From Procambarus clarkii (taxonomy: Eukaryota; Arthropoda; Malacostraca; Decapoda; Cambaridae), in contig NC_091172.1 of NCBI RefSeq assembly GCF_040958095.1, positions 25,603,562-25,667,561 on the forward strand: 64,000 nucleotides of DNA, given 5' to 3'. The position numbers and the translations under genes are program-made. The stretch's first letter is position 1; each line of letters begins with the position of its first letter. The notes below the pieces were generated by a model. The model ran no database searches and was not told where the DNA came from. It saw only the letters and a program-made list of their open reading frames with translations. Positions 11,688 to 23,315 of this stretch are shown piece after piece.

Positions 11688-12047
11688 TATGTCGTACCTA
11701 GTAGCCACAACGCACTTCTCGGCCTACTATGCAAGGCCCGATTTGCCTAATAGGCAGAGTGATTTTCTTTATTTTCCATAAAATGTTTCCAATTGGTTTA
11801 TTTGAATTATTATTATTATATTATACTAGGAACATAAATTATTGACTTAGTTATATTGGTTTAGGCAAGGTTAAGATAGGTTAGGTTAGGTAGGGTAGGT
11901 TAGGTTCGGTCATATATCTACGTTAGTTTTAACTCAAATTAAATAAAATGAACTTATGCATAATTAAATAGATTGGTCTATCATTTCATAAGAAAAAATT
12001 TGGAAAAATATATAAATTCAGAAAAACTTGTCTTATTAGGCAAATCG
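11688..12047. mobile_element. Palindromic MITE (family P), copy 3, right arm truncated
   Basis: Starts with the same GTCGTACCTAGTAGCCA as copies 1 and 2. The internal part is diverged, and the right arm stops at about GGCAAATCG where LINE sequence begins. No TA array flanks it. Confidence 0.75.
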
Positions 12048-12605
12048 AAGCTGAACACTGAGCACAAAGGAAGTCCGATTCTGGTCTGTCTTCCTGGCTA
12101 CCGGCTTTCCTTCTCTATCTCTTTGCCTCCGATTCCTTGGCAAGTGACTCCTCGAACTTGGAGAGACCTCTTTGAACAGACTGCCTCCAGGCTGAACGGT
12201 CTGCAGCCAGTGTCTCCCATATAGCAAGATCGACGTCCATGGCTTTCAGGTCCCTCTTGCATACGTCCTTGTACCGTAGCTGGGGCTTGCCTGTTGGACG
12301 CTTTCCCTGCATCAGCTCTCCGTACAGGAGATCCTTGGGGATCCTGCCGTCGCCCACTCGCACAACGTGCCCGAGCCAGCGCATTCGTCTCTGCTTCATC
12401 ATTGTGTACATGCTGGTGATTCTTGCTCTCCCCAAGACGCTGTTGTTTGTCACCTTGTCCTGCCAGGTGATGTCCAAGATGTGTCGGAGGCAGCGCATGT
12501 GGTAGGCGTTCAGCTGTCTTTCCTGACGGGCGCGGAGTGTCCAAGACTCACTGACATATAGGAGAGTGCTCAGGACACAGGCTCTTACAGAGCCTGTGTC
12601 CTGAG
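12048..12605 (-). mobile_element. LINE ORF2 C-terminal fragment
   Basis: A minus-strand frame of about 165 codons. It contains LLYVSESWTLRARQERQLNA, LRHILDITWQDKVTN, MRWLGHVVRVGDGRIPKDLL and GKRPTGKPQLRYKDVCKRDL. This LYGSExWTL / RMRWLGHVxRM order is the reverse-transcriptase connection and C-terminal region of animal LINEs that end this way. The stretch is open but 5'-truncated, so it cannot act alone. It abuts the truncated MITE at 12047. Confidence 0.8.
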
Positions 12606-13004
12606 TCATTAATTAATTCATTGTGTCATTAATTCACTGCGTTAAAAAAGGACTAACATAAAAAAGTGTAGAATAAAAAAGTATTTTATTATACACATGG
12701 TGTTTATTAAGCATCAACAAAATATAGGTTTTTATATATATAATAAACTGTTCGTTGTCTGCAGCTGTAATTACCTAATGACATTTTTTGAGAGGATTTT
12801 TGTTTCGAATTACTTGGTAAGTGTGATGCGGCGCCGGGTAAACGCCAGCGGTGGTCCAAGGTCACTATGGAAGGTCAGCCCCTTCATCAATACCGGAAGG
12901 TCAGACCTTAACCAATGCGCTTCGTTGAAGTGATTATAATAATTCACAATAATTAATAGTCCGGGGACAGGCAGCCAGTGTATATATACATGCTAGGCTT
13001 ATAT
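12606..13004. other. Spacer, nothing recognised
   Basis: AT-rich, ending in a C homopolymer near 13009-13025. No gene or repeat family recognised. Confidence 0.4.
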
Positions 13005-13200
13005 TAAGGTACCCCCCCCCCCTCCCCGTCAGGGTGGAACTACTGACCCTCCCCAGAGTGCAACCCCACAACAAGCTGACCAACTCCTCGGTACCTATTT
13101 ACTGCAAGGTGAACAGTTGCATTAGGTGATAGGGAATGCGCACAACCATTTCTGTGCCGCCCAGGATTCCTGATTATGATTCGAGAACAAACCCGACTGT
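13005..13200 (-). mobile_element. SINE, family E (core ACCTAATGCAACTGTTCACC)
   Basis: Minus-strand element with core TATCACCTAATGCAACTGTT, then CAGTAAATAGGTACC and GGGGTTGCACTCTGGGGAGG. It shares the CAGTAAATAGGTACC core with families A and B but has a different head and tail. A second copy is at 52530-52690. Confidence 0.65.
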
Positions 13201-13427
13201 ACACAGAAACGTTCATGTCAATATCTGGCGATATACACAAGCCAGTTCTTAAGGTTACAAGAACTAGCGGTATTCAAGGTATGGTGAGGCTGCCAATATG
13301 TAGAGGCCATCCCCTTTACGTCCAGGACTGGTGATATATCAGTGTCATTTAAGGACAAGCGATATACTGGTATACCATTGTTGGAGAGAGAGAAAACCTG
13401 TCGATCCTTCCTTGTATGGAAGGGGTG

Positions 13428-13466
13428 CCTCACAGCTGAGTTGACAGCGCTTCGGATTTCGCAACA
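13428..13466 (+). mobile_element. Short fragment of SINE family B head
   Basis: CACAGCTGAGTTGACAGCGC and TTCGGATT match the heads at 42779 and 53414; the rest is missing. Confidence 0.5.
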
Positions 13467-13469
13467 GTA

Positions 13470-14575
13470 AAATGTGGAGTTGTGGAAGTTGTGGATGGAG
13501 GTGGTTTCCACAACTTCTTTTAGTTCATTCTACTTGTTGCCCCCCCCCCCGTACAGGGTACGAGCATTTCCTTCCATTCCTTCGAGGTATTTGCGTTTCC
13601 AGTTTCCACCTGTGTCCCCTTGTCCTACTTCGTTCAATTGTCATGGGTTCGTATCCTGGCCGGGGAGGATTTACTGGGCGCAATTCCTTAACTGTAGCCT
13701 CTGTTTAACGCAACAGTAAAATGTGTACTTGGATGAAAAAACGATTCTTCGCGGCAGGGGATCGTATTCCAGGGACTATAGGATTAAGGACCTGCCCGAA
13801 ACGCTACGCGTACTAGTGGCTGTACAAGAATGTAACAACTCTTGTATATATCTCAAAAAAAAAAAGAAATTGCAGAGGCTATCCTTGTCCACTATTTCGA
13901 TCAGTATCTTGTATTCTGTGATTATATCCCCTTTGTTTTTTTCTATCCTCTATGGTTGTGAGATTTAGTTCCATTAGCCTAGCTACCTTATTCTCATAGC
14001 TTAACCCTCTTACCTCTGGCACCAGTATTGTTGCTTACCTCTTAACTTTTTCAATATGATTTTATGCTTCACAAGATGCAGACGCTGGTGCTGCATATTC
14101 CAGTTTTGGTATAACAAATGTTGTGTAGATTGCCTTGAAGGAGTACTGATTTAGGTTTCTAAACGATGCTCATATATGCGCCAGCTTCCCATATGCTGCC
14201 GATGTTACCCTGTTTATGTGTGCCACAGTTGTTATTGATGAAATTATATCCAATTCCAAATCTTTCTCTCTTTCCGGTTCCTGTCGTTGCCTTTCGCTTA
14301 TGGTGTAGATATCTCCTGGTTTTCTTCTCCCTTTTCCATCTTCATTACTTTACACTTGTCGGGACTAAATTCCAGCAACCATTTGTTTACCCACTCCTGG
14401 AGTTTGTCAATTAGGTCCTCCTGAAACATCCTGTAGTCCCCCCTCTGTTTTTACGTTCCCCATCAACAAACATTGACATATACAAGCTCTCACTCCCTCG
14501 GGTGGTCGTTCAGATCAATTAGGGACATCAGTTGTCTCAGGACCAAGCCTTGAGGGTTGTAGCCTATTATAGACC
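13470..14575 (-). mobile_element. Degraded CR1-like LINE with an inserted SINE
   Basis: Minus-strand remains of a CR1-like ORF2. Around 14330-14440 it encodes LQEWVNKWLLEFSPDKCKV, the segment after the catalytic YADD. Toward 13870-14080 come IRxLG and GDIITEYKILIEIVDKD. After the SINE at 13628-13862 the frame resumes near 13500-13620 with GNWKRKYLEG and VVETTSIHNF. Stops and shifts are frequent, so the copy is old. Confidence 0.7.
13628..13862 (+). mobile_element. tRNA-derived SINE, family D, 5'-truncated
   Basis: Begins within the tRNA-like head at the B box GGTTCGTATCC (13645). It continues through GGCCGGGGAGGATTTACTGG and AACGCAACAGTAAAATGTG, and ends GCCCGAAACGCTACGCGTAC, then TAGTGGC and an A-rich tail. 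The CCCGAAACGCTA-GCGTA-TAGTGGC tail also occurs twice in the LINE-like tail at 32660-32930. Confidence 0.7.
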
Positions 14576-15950
14576 CCAGACCCAACTTGCAAATGCCTTT
14601 ATTATTTTATACTTAATTCATATACACCTCAGTCTGAATTATAGTCCTTTAGCATGTCAGTGTTTCCTGGGACTTAATTAGAGTCTTTAAGCATAATCTT
14701 ACTTGGGGTTTAATTGAGTCATTCAGGATGTCAGTGTTCCATGGAGCCTAATTAGTCTTTCGAATTAGATAAGTCTTTCGTCAATTCAGTGTTCATTGGG
14801 GTTAAAGTGGAGTCCTAAGACAAGGGTTAAGATTCCCTGGGGTAGGAGGTAGTGAGAACAAGGTGTTGACGACCGTGTAGAGAATATCAAGTAGAAAGTA
14901 GACCGCAGTAGTAGATTATGTTTAATTTATAATTCATTAATTTATTTAATACGAAAGTACCTAAGAGAATTCATGTCTTAATCCTTCCTTCGTGGTCTGA
15001 CGTTGTCACATTGTTCATCGCGTGTTAATTTCTTCTTGATTTACACACTTAATTTATATTTATAATGTCATATACTATTGAAGTTCACTCTTGTTGTGTA
15101 TGTACCTCCTTGTAGGTGTCCGGGGGGGCGTACATACTAAGCTTTCGTATGTACGCAGTCATCTTAGATGCCTTTTTCTGTTTGTTTTCTTTTGTTTTAC
15201 ATGTCCTGTAAAGTGGTCGCTTTTGTCTATTATGTCCTTTCGTGATTTCTATGTTCTGTGTTCGACGCACTATGCCTTGGAGTCCGCGTAGTTGTTGATA
15301 GTTCGGCACCTTCGGATGTGGAAATGTTGCGTCTGTAGCTGTTGCTAATGACTGTAATCGTCGTCTGTCCTGTGTGCTCGCTGGGTTTACACACCCACAC
15401 ATCTGAAAATTATGGAAGTGACGACGCTTCGGTCCGTCCTGGACCATCATCAAGTCGGGTGGAGAACGGGCCCAAACGTCACCATTCTCTATATTTCCAG
15501 ACGTGTTGGGTTGGGTGTCCAATATTCAGCTGCGCTATTATGATTTGCTGTCTGCTTGCTGGACTTACGTTCGTCGGCGACCTCTTTTAAGTCTATGTTT
15601 GTCTTAATTTTCTTTCGTTAGTTCCTCCCACGTGAAAGTGTGCAGTTCCTCCTTCATACTTGGATGGTTTCCTCGAATCATATATTCATCTTTCTTGACC
15701 TTTTATTTTGGCTTCTGTTAATTATTTTTCATCCGAGGATATTGTGTTGGTGTGTGTGGGTGAGAGCAGGTGTTCCTCCACCACACACCGTTGACACCAC
15801 AAGGTCTAGCTAGCACACCCCGTGTGATAGGACATGATGTATGAGGAATTAACATCTGTATGAGGTAAATAAATTTGATAATTTGTTAAAAAATAATAAT
15901 TATCAAAAGAGAGTGCTATACTGTACAGTTATTTACCACTTGGAAGAGAT
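14576..15950. other. Intergenic stretch with Penelope-like leader remnants
   Basis: No host gene seen. Part of it (about 15000-15500) resembles non-coding leader or tail sequence of Penelope-like elements: a TGTTAATTTCTTCTTGATTTACACAC segment similar to 30460-30495, and a hammerhead-like motif at 15419-15456. The minus frame of 145 codons across 15085-15522 reads through these motifs and is not supported as a gene. Confidence 0.4.
15419..15456 (-). ncRNA. Hammerhead-ribozyme-like motif (copy 1)
   Basis: On the minus strand: TTGATGAT, a 5-bp stem GGTCC-loop-GGACC, then CGAAGCGTCGTC. The order CUGAUGA-like box, short stem II, GAAA-like box, stem III matches a hammerhead, with one extra U and an altered GAAA. 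Similar motifs are at 50584-50622 and 24730-24765. I infer an origin in Penelope-like elements, which are known to carry hammerheads. This copy is probably inactive. Confidence 0.4.
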
Positions 15951-15959
15951 ATGAGAGTA

Positions 15960-18060
15960 AGGACCTGGGAAAGGACGGAAGAAAGGAATGATTTCTAATG
16001 GACTTCATATCCCATTCTGTATACTGTGTCTGGCCTCCTGTTTTCATTGCCTTACATTAGCTCGAGTTGAACTGTAGTAGCCATTTGTTGGACCATTCAT
16101 TCAGTTTGTCTAAATCATCTTGTAGCCTAATACTATCTTCCTCTAACTTAATCCTCCTCATAATTTTTGCATCATCTGCAAACATTGAGAGGAACGAGTC
16201 TATTCCCTCTGGGAGATTTTTTTTTTTTGCAGGGATATTCCTGCGGGGGCCTAAGCCTCTGGCTGGCACACTAAGCGTTGTTTGTTTCTGTTTTACTTGG
16301 GCGGAGTATGAGTATTTATGACTCGTATGGTCGCTTCAGTAAGATTTTGTCCCATGTGTTTACCAAGTTCTTCTGCTCCGTTGAATCTAAGGTGAAATCT
16401 TAATGGGTTTGTAACTGTGCACTGTGTTAGATAATGTTCCAGTGGTCTGTCGGGCATTTCTCCACAGTGTTGACATTTCCTCTCATCTTCCGGAACCTGT
16501 AAGCCTATTTCCCATGCACATGGGTATCCAAGCCTGATGCGATGTAAGTGTACTTCCGTTGTTCTACTGTTCCCTTTCATCAAACTAAGTGGTTTGTAGT
16601 TGGTTGAATACTTGTACTAACCCGCAGATCCTGATGTTGCAACTGCTGTGTCGTGGTCACTGTACATCTTTTGCATTGCTCTGTTTCTAATTACTTTCTT
16701 AATCTATGATAGACTCTGTGGTATGTAAATGTCTACATTTCTTCTCTTAGCTGTAAGTTTTGCAGCTTCGTCTGCAATATCATTTCCTAATATTCCCACA
16801 TGACTTGGCACCCAGTTGATAAGTACAAGTCGGTCTTGTCGTTTGAGTGTTTGCATTAATGATATGACATTTGTGATCAGATGGACGTTATCACATATGT
16901 GTTCTTGTTGCAAGGTTTCAATGGCAGAATCTGTATGTATGATAACATATTGTCAGTGTTCAGCAAGAGCATGTTCCAAAGCCTTTTGAATGGCTAGCAT
17001 CTCTGTTTGTAAAGTCGAACACCCATTTGAGAGTCTCCAACTATTTACAGAGTTTCCTGCTTTAACTGCAGCTCCAGTTTCTTGTCCCTGCTGGTCTACT
17101 GGTCCATCTGTGAAGTAAGTGAAGCTGTCAGATGCCAAGTTTGCTTCTATATTCTTCTGTGCAATATTACATAGCAGATGAGGATTAGTCTGTTTTTTTT
17201 TTCTTCAAGAGCCATAATCTTAAAGTCTGCTGGCAGAGATTCCCAAGAGGCTTGCATAACAAAGTCTGCATGTATTTTGTCGACACCCTTCTCAGTAATT
17301 GTGTTTGTTATATCGAATGTATTGATGGTGTTTATCGCACAATGGGTCCACCTGTTGCTATTGGAGGCTCTTCTGTCCAGAGTTAGTGCTCCTGTGATTA
17401 TATCTTTAAGTGAACTGATTCTAGGTCTAGTCAATATCTTGGTCAGCATGCACACAGCAATCCCTTTTAACCTTATTTCAATCGACGTTAGCTTGGTTTC
17501 TAGTCTTAGGTTCAGTATTTTAGTCCATCTGGGAGCTCCTGTTATGATTCGCAATGCATCGTTTTGATTAACCTCAACATTTGCCCACTGACCAGGAGAA
17601 AGAGTGAGTAAGGCAGGTGCTGCATAATCAACTAGGGAACGAACGGCGTGTATGTAAAACATTCTTAACACTTTGTGTCCCGCTCCTAGACGGGGCCCCT
17701 GTGATTGCTCTCATTATATTCAGTTGTGATTTTGCTTTCTCCTTCAGATATTGAATTTGCTTGTTGAATGTCATTTTAGAATCTATCCACACTCCGAGAT
17801 ATTGATATTGTATAACCCACTGAAAGTCAATGTCTTGAATGCGTAGGTGTCTGGGAGATCATTCATATATATCAAAAACAGTATAAGTCCAAGGACTGAA
17901 CCCTGTGGGACTCCACTGGTGACACTTCGCCAATCTGAGACCTCGCCCCTCACAGTGACTCTCTGTCTTCTGTTGCTTAGAACAGAAGACTTCCTTATCC
18001 AATGGAGTACCTTCCCTTTCACTCCAGGGTAGACAATGCTCCCCTTGAGGGTAGACAGTG
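15960..18060 (-). mobile_element. CR1-like LINE split by a second LINE
   Basis: The first piece (about 18060-17859, minus) encodes WIRKSSVLSNRRQRVTVRG, then SGVPQGSVLGLILFLIYMND, LP: reverse-transcriptase motifs up to the start of the catalytic block. The second piece (16207 to about 15960) continues with FLSMFADDAKIMRR, where FADD replaces YADD, and LNEWSNKWLLQFNSS. Between them lies a 1.63-kb RNase-H-bearing LINE with a 9-bp target duplication. The order, orientation and reading continuity show a single CR1-like element cut by the later insertion. Confidence 0.85.
16217..17849 (-). mobile_element. I-clade-like (RNase-H-bearing) LINE inserted in the CR1-like LINE
   Basis: A 5'-truncated minus-strand LINE flanked by TCTGGGAGA at 16208-16216 and 17850-17858. 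It ends in a run of about 12 A (T on the plus strand, 16217-16228). In order it encodes the RT thumb (YLGVW-like, then MLRMFYIHAVRSLVDYAAPA, GAPRWTKILNLRLETKL), an RNase H domain (FTYFTDGPVDQQGQETGAAV with YFTDG in place of YTDGS; WVPSHVGILGNDIADEAAK), and a C-terminal zinc knuckle (CQHCGEMPDRPLEHYLTQC). Several stops and shifts interrupt it. Related copies are at 25683-26590, 29570-30340 and 48700-50290. Confidence 0.88.
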
Positions 18061-18213
18061 CCCCCAGAGCCAGAGGTAAGTGCATGCCAGAGTCCCCCCT
18101 GGCCGGGCGCGCGCGACCAGGCTGGTGGCGGGAGAGAGAGAGAGTAGCCTCTGATTGAAGGTCAACAGTCACTCCGAGGACCAGTTTTAACGCTGTTTGT
18201 TTGTCTATGAACA

Positions 18214-19060
18214 GTGTTGGGTTGTGACAGTAACATTGGTGGTGATGATGAGGGGTTATTGTTGGGGGTGATGACGGTGATTGTGAAGGCGATGAGGGTG
18301 ATTGTGAACGAGATAGTGAATGTGAAGGTAATTGTGGAGGTGATGATGGTGTCTGTGAAGGTGATAACGGGTGATTGGAGGGGGTATTATATGGTGATTG
18401 TGGGGGTGATGATGATTATTGTGGTGATACCTCTATGCTTGGCTACTACAGTAGGTGATGTCTCCATGCTTGGCTACTACTGTAGGTGATGTCTCCATGC
18501 TTGGCTACTACTGTAGGTGATGTCTCTATGCTTGGCTCCTACAGTAGGTGATGTCTCCCTGCTTGGCTACTACAGTAGGTGATGTCTCCATGCTTGGCTA
18601 CTACTGTAGGTGATGTCTCCATGCTTGGCTACTACTGTAGGTGATGTCTCCCTGCTTGGCTACTACAGTAGGTGATGTCTCCATGCTTGGCTACTACAGT
18701 AGGTGATGTCTCCATGCTTGGCTACTACAGTAGGTGATGTCTCCATGCTTGGCTACTACAGTAGGTGATGTCTCCATGCTTGGCTACTACAGTAGGTGAT
18801 GTCTCCATGCTTGGCTACTACAGTAGGTGATGTCTCCATGCTTGGCTACTACAGTAGGTGATGTCTCCATGCTTGGCTCCTACAGTAGGTGATGTCTCCC
18901 TGCTTGGCTATTACAGTAGGTGATGTCTCCATGCTTGGCTACTACAGTAGGTGATGTCTCTATGCTTGGCTACTACAGTAGGTGATGTCTCCATGCTTGG
19001 CTACTACAATAGGTGATGTCTCTATGCTTGGCTACTACAGTAGGTGATGTCTCCATGCTT
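18214..19060. repeat. 31-bp minisatellite with a degenerate GTGATTGTG-rich leader
   Basis: 18214-18422 is a loose GTGAT/TGTGAA repeat. From 18423 to 19060 there are about 20 units of 31 bp, GGTGATGTCTCCATGCTTGG plus CTACTACAGTA. Units vary mainly at CCATG/CTATG/CCCTG and ACAGTA/CTGTA. Confidence 0.92.
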
Positions 19061-19504
19061 TTTATTAAGTTTAAAATACATTTATTAAGTACTGTTATCT
19101 TCCTCGTGTATTCATATGTGTACTGTTATCCATTTTCTCAGTAAAGGTTTACAAGATAGCAAATAAATAATGATGGAAAGAATTATATTCCTCATAGAGC
19201 GTATGTGTATTCCAGCGCCATAAACAACTCCATTAACATATCATGATGCTGTTGCATCACTTGACAACTGTATTAAAAAGTGTATAGTGATTATATTAAT
19301 TTATTGTGTAAATAACCAACATGTCAACGTTCAAAGTTAGTCGTTTCAACAGTCGACTATAACTACTTTTCTCCAAAAGTATTACCAAGGGACACGACAC
19401 GATTTTCTCTGCTTTCATCAATGAGTATTTTTAGCAGCGCCTGGAGTTGGCGCGTGGGTGATGACGTCACGCGGGTGGCGTCATCCAGCTGAAGCGAAGC
19501 TCTT
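19061..19504. other. Spacer, nothing recognised
   Basis: AT-rich to about 19380, then a short GC-richer patch with GTGATGACGTCACGCGGG (19457-19474). That patch contains a CRE-like TGACGTCA palindrome. No gene seen. Confidence 0.4.
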
Positions 19505-20004
19505 GAGGTCTCAGCCTTGTGTCCTAGCGAGGTCTCAGCCTAGTGTCCTAGCGAAGTCTCAGCCTAGTGTCCTAGCGAGGTCTTAGTCTAGTGTCCTAGC
19601 GAGGTCTTAGCCTAGTATCCTAGCGAGGTCTCAGCCTAGTGTCCTAGCGAGGTCTTAGCTTAGTGTCCTAGGGAGGTCTCAGCCTAGTGTCCTAGCAAGG
19701 TCTCAGCCTAGTGTCCTAGCGAGGTCTCAGCCTAGTATCCTAGCAAGGGGGGTCAGCCTAGTGTCCTAGCGCGGAGTCAGCCTAGTGTTCTAGCGAGGTC
19801 TCAGCCTAGTGTCCTAGCGAGGGGGTCAGCCTAATGTCCTAGCAAGGACTCTGCCTAGTGTCCTAACAAGGAGTCAGCCTAGTGTCCTAGCAAGGTCTCT
19901 GCCTAGTGTCCTAGCAAGGAGTCAGCCTAGTGTCCTAGCAAGGAGTCAGCCTAGTGTCCTAGCAAGGAGTCAGCCTAGTGTCCTAGCAAGAAGTCAGCCT
20001 AGTG
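19505..20004. repeat. 24-bp minisatellite, about 21 units
   Basis: Unit GAGGTCTCAGCCTAGTGTCC plus TAGC. The left half carries GAGGTCTC; the right half shifts to AAGGAGTC. Confidence 0.92.
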
Positions 20005-20102
20005 AAGGGTCATGGCCATTGACAGGAAGGATCGAATTGGGTTCATCAAGTCTGTACTGGTGTTTGCAAGATACATTCGCCTCGGGTTCATGTAAAGAGG
20101 AA

Positions 20103-20140
<38 letters not shown>

Positions 20141-20204
20141 GAAACAACTACCGAGGGCTCAGATATTTTAGAAAAGGTTTCAATTTTATTTGACTCGGAA
20201 AATC

Positions 20205-21250
20205 TTTTGTGGAATAATGTCTGTTGGTTCTATTTAGATGAAGCACCAGCCATGTTGGGGTCAAAATCTGGATTTCGAATTAGTGTGAAAAATCGAGTTT
20301 CAAAAGTTGAATTTTTTCATTGTATGATCCATCATCAGGCACTAACCTCAAAAACACTTCCAGCTCCACCAGGGAAGTTTTGGGTCAAACATTTCAAATT
20401 GTACATTTTGTGGAAGAAAGAGCTCCTAAATCACGACTTTTCAATCAGTTATGTATTGAAATGGCTGCGGGCCAGCGTTTGTTTTGTTTTTTCCACAAAC
20501 AAAATGTTTGATGACTTTCAAGAAGAAAATGTAACTGGGCGAGTATTTAAGCTGTGAGATGATTTCAAAATATTGTTGAAGTTAAGAGTAGGATAAATTT
20601 GTTCCCTGGTTGGATGATAGTCGTGTCCCTTGTCTATTTGGCATGTTTCAGCAGCTGAATCTACAGACGCAAGGAAGGAATGAACACATCTTAAAATTCA
20701 TTGATTCAATAAAAGCTTTCTGGAGCAAACTGGACAATTGGAAGATGAGGGTCAAGATAAAAATGGCATCTGTTCTTGCTTGCTGCTGTTAATGGCCAAG
20801 TGCTTCCAGAATTTGCAAACAATTAAATTTTGCAGTATTTCACAGCACTGGAAAATGTTTTCAGCCGACATTTCCCTGAGCTTGGTGTTGAGAAATTGGA
20901 TTTAATGCATAAGACATTCAAACTGTCAATTGAAAACGTTCCCAATGATTGTCAAAATGAATTTCTGGAACCGGAGACTGATTCGACAGCTAGAGATATG
21001 TTTGATGAGATATCAATAAAATAATTGGACTCTTGATGTGCGATTCCTACCCAAAAGTAGCAAAAAGAACTATACATACATTGTTTCCACGTGTGCCGAC
21101 ATATCTTTCTGCGTCAGACTTTTCAACTCTGTTGCAACTGAAAACGGAACAACGATATAAATTGGAGGTTGAAAATGACTTGTATTGAGCCTTCCACGCA
21201 TCCAAGAATTGCCGTAGAAAAAGAACACATGTTTCTCATTTGCTGTAATC
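20205..21250 (+). mobile_element. hAT-type (ZBED5-like) transposase, decayed
   Basis: The plus strand encodes, over three or more frames, a transposase resembling the hAT-derived ZBED5-like family. In order: DEAPAMLGSKSGFRISVKN and FFHCMIHHQALTSKTLP (20240-20360); FVEERAPKSRLFNQLCIEM (about 20400-20460); LNLQTQGRNEHILKFIDSIK (20650-20715); and the C-terminal dimerisation region YPKVAKRTIHTLFPRVPTYL followed by LKTEQRYKLEVENDL (21040-21180). Frames switch near 20400, 20460, 20560 and 20790, with a stop at 21022, so it is non-functional. No BED finger or terminal repeats are visible. It lies just after a poly(T) tract (20105-20134). Confidence 0.8.
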
Positions 21251-21734
<484 letters not shown>

Positions 21735-21989
21735 GACAGAGAGAGAAAGCTCATAAAACAACGAGCTCTGGTACAAATAAACATAAATGCGGAAAATGAG
21801 CTGGACATAATTGGAGGAGAAAGCCGATGACTAGTAGGAACTTCCGGAGAGATATGAGAGAACAAGCGGGAGGGAGTGAAGCAGTAGGTTCTAACACCTG
21901 TACCGGCATCAACAGTGTGCCCCTCATTGTGACTTCACTCACCTCATCAACACTACATCTATAACAACTTTTTTCTTTTATTTTCATTA

Positions 21990-22235
21990 AGTCAGGTTAG
22001 GTTGAGTTAGGTCAGAGTATCTTAGGTTAGGTTAGGCTTCGATAGGTTAGCTTCGGTTAGGTTAGGTTATCTTACATTAAATTAGGCTTGGTTAATGTTG
22101 GGTTGCATTAGGTTAGGTTAACAAAACCTAATGTTAGATTACAGAAGGTTTTGTTAAGCTAGGGTATGTTAGGTTACGTTGGGTTTAATTTGATTAGGTT
22201 AGGTTAAATTAGGTTTCGTTAGGATAGGTTAGTTT
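21990..22235 (+). repeat. Degenerate telomere-like GGTTA/TTAGG cluster
   Basis: About 245 bp dominated by GGTTAGGTTA and diverged forms (GTTAGCTTCG, GTTGGG, ATTAGGC). TTAGG is the usual arthropod telomere repeat. The pattern is irregular and interstitial, so a decayed telomeric insert or simple GGTTA-rich DNA are both possible. Confidence 0.55.
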
Positions 22236-22400
22236 TGTTTTTACTATAACGATGACGTAGGGGAGTTCATACTTTTCTCAGGTCTCAGGGGAATGAGAGA
22301 AAATATTGCGTGACGAGAATATTGGTATCCTTATCTGTGGTGGCGCATTGGATCACCTGTGTCCCTATCTGTGGTCGGCTTTATGTCAACACCTTGCTTC

Positions 22401-23315
22401 CTGGTCCCATGTCCACACCTGCACTTGCTACCTGGCTTCTTGTCCACACCTACACTTGCTACCTGGCCTCATGTCCACACCTACACTTGCTACCTGGCCT
22501 CATGTCCACACCTACACTTGCTACCTGGCCTCATGTCCACACCTACACTTGCTACCTGGCCTCATGTCCACACCTACACTTGCTACCTGGCCTAATGTCC
22601 ACACCTACACTTGCTACCTGGCCTAATGTCCACACCTACACTTGCTACCTGGCCTCATGTCCACACCTACACTTGCTACCTGGCCTAATGTCCACACCTA
22701 CACTTGCTACCTGGCCTCATGTCCACACGTACACTTGCTACCTGGCCTCATGTCCACACGTACACTTGCTACCTGGCCTCATGTCCACACGTACACTTGC
22801 TACCTGGCCTCATGTCCACACCTACACTTGCTACCTGGCCTCATGTCCACACGTACACTTGCTACCTGGCCTCATGTCCACATCTACACTTGCTACCTGG
22901 CCTCATGTCCACACCTACACTTGCTACCTGGCCTCATGTCCACACGTACACTTGCTACCTGGCCTCATGTCCACACCTACACTTACTACCTGGCCTCATG
23001 TCCACACGTACACTTGCTACCTGGCCTCATGTCCACACCTACACTTACTACCTGGCCTCATGTCCACACGTACACTTGCTACCTGGCCTCATGTCCACAC
23101 CTACACTTGCTACCTGGCCTCATGTCCACACGTACACTTGCTACCTGGCCTCATGTCCACACGTACACTTGCTACCTGGCCTCATGTCCACACGTACACT
23201 TGCTACCTGGCCTCATGTCCACACCTACACTTGCTACCTGGCCTCATGTCCACACCTACACTTACTACCTGGCCTCATGTCCACACCTACACTTGCTACC
23301 TGGCCTAATGTCCAC
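22401..23315. repeat. 31-bp minisatellite, about 29 units
   Basis: Unit CTACCTGGCCTCATGTCCAC plus ACCTACACTTG. Two main variants, ACACCTACAC and ACACGTACAC, are interspersed; rarer units have CCTAATG or TTACTACC. Frames of up to 332 codons in all three plus frames follow from the 31-bp period and are not genes. Confidence 0.95.

Noticed and set aside
15085-15522. 145-codon minus-strand gene
   Set aside because: It reads through non-coding Penelope-type leader motifs, including the hammerhead-like stem; no domain.
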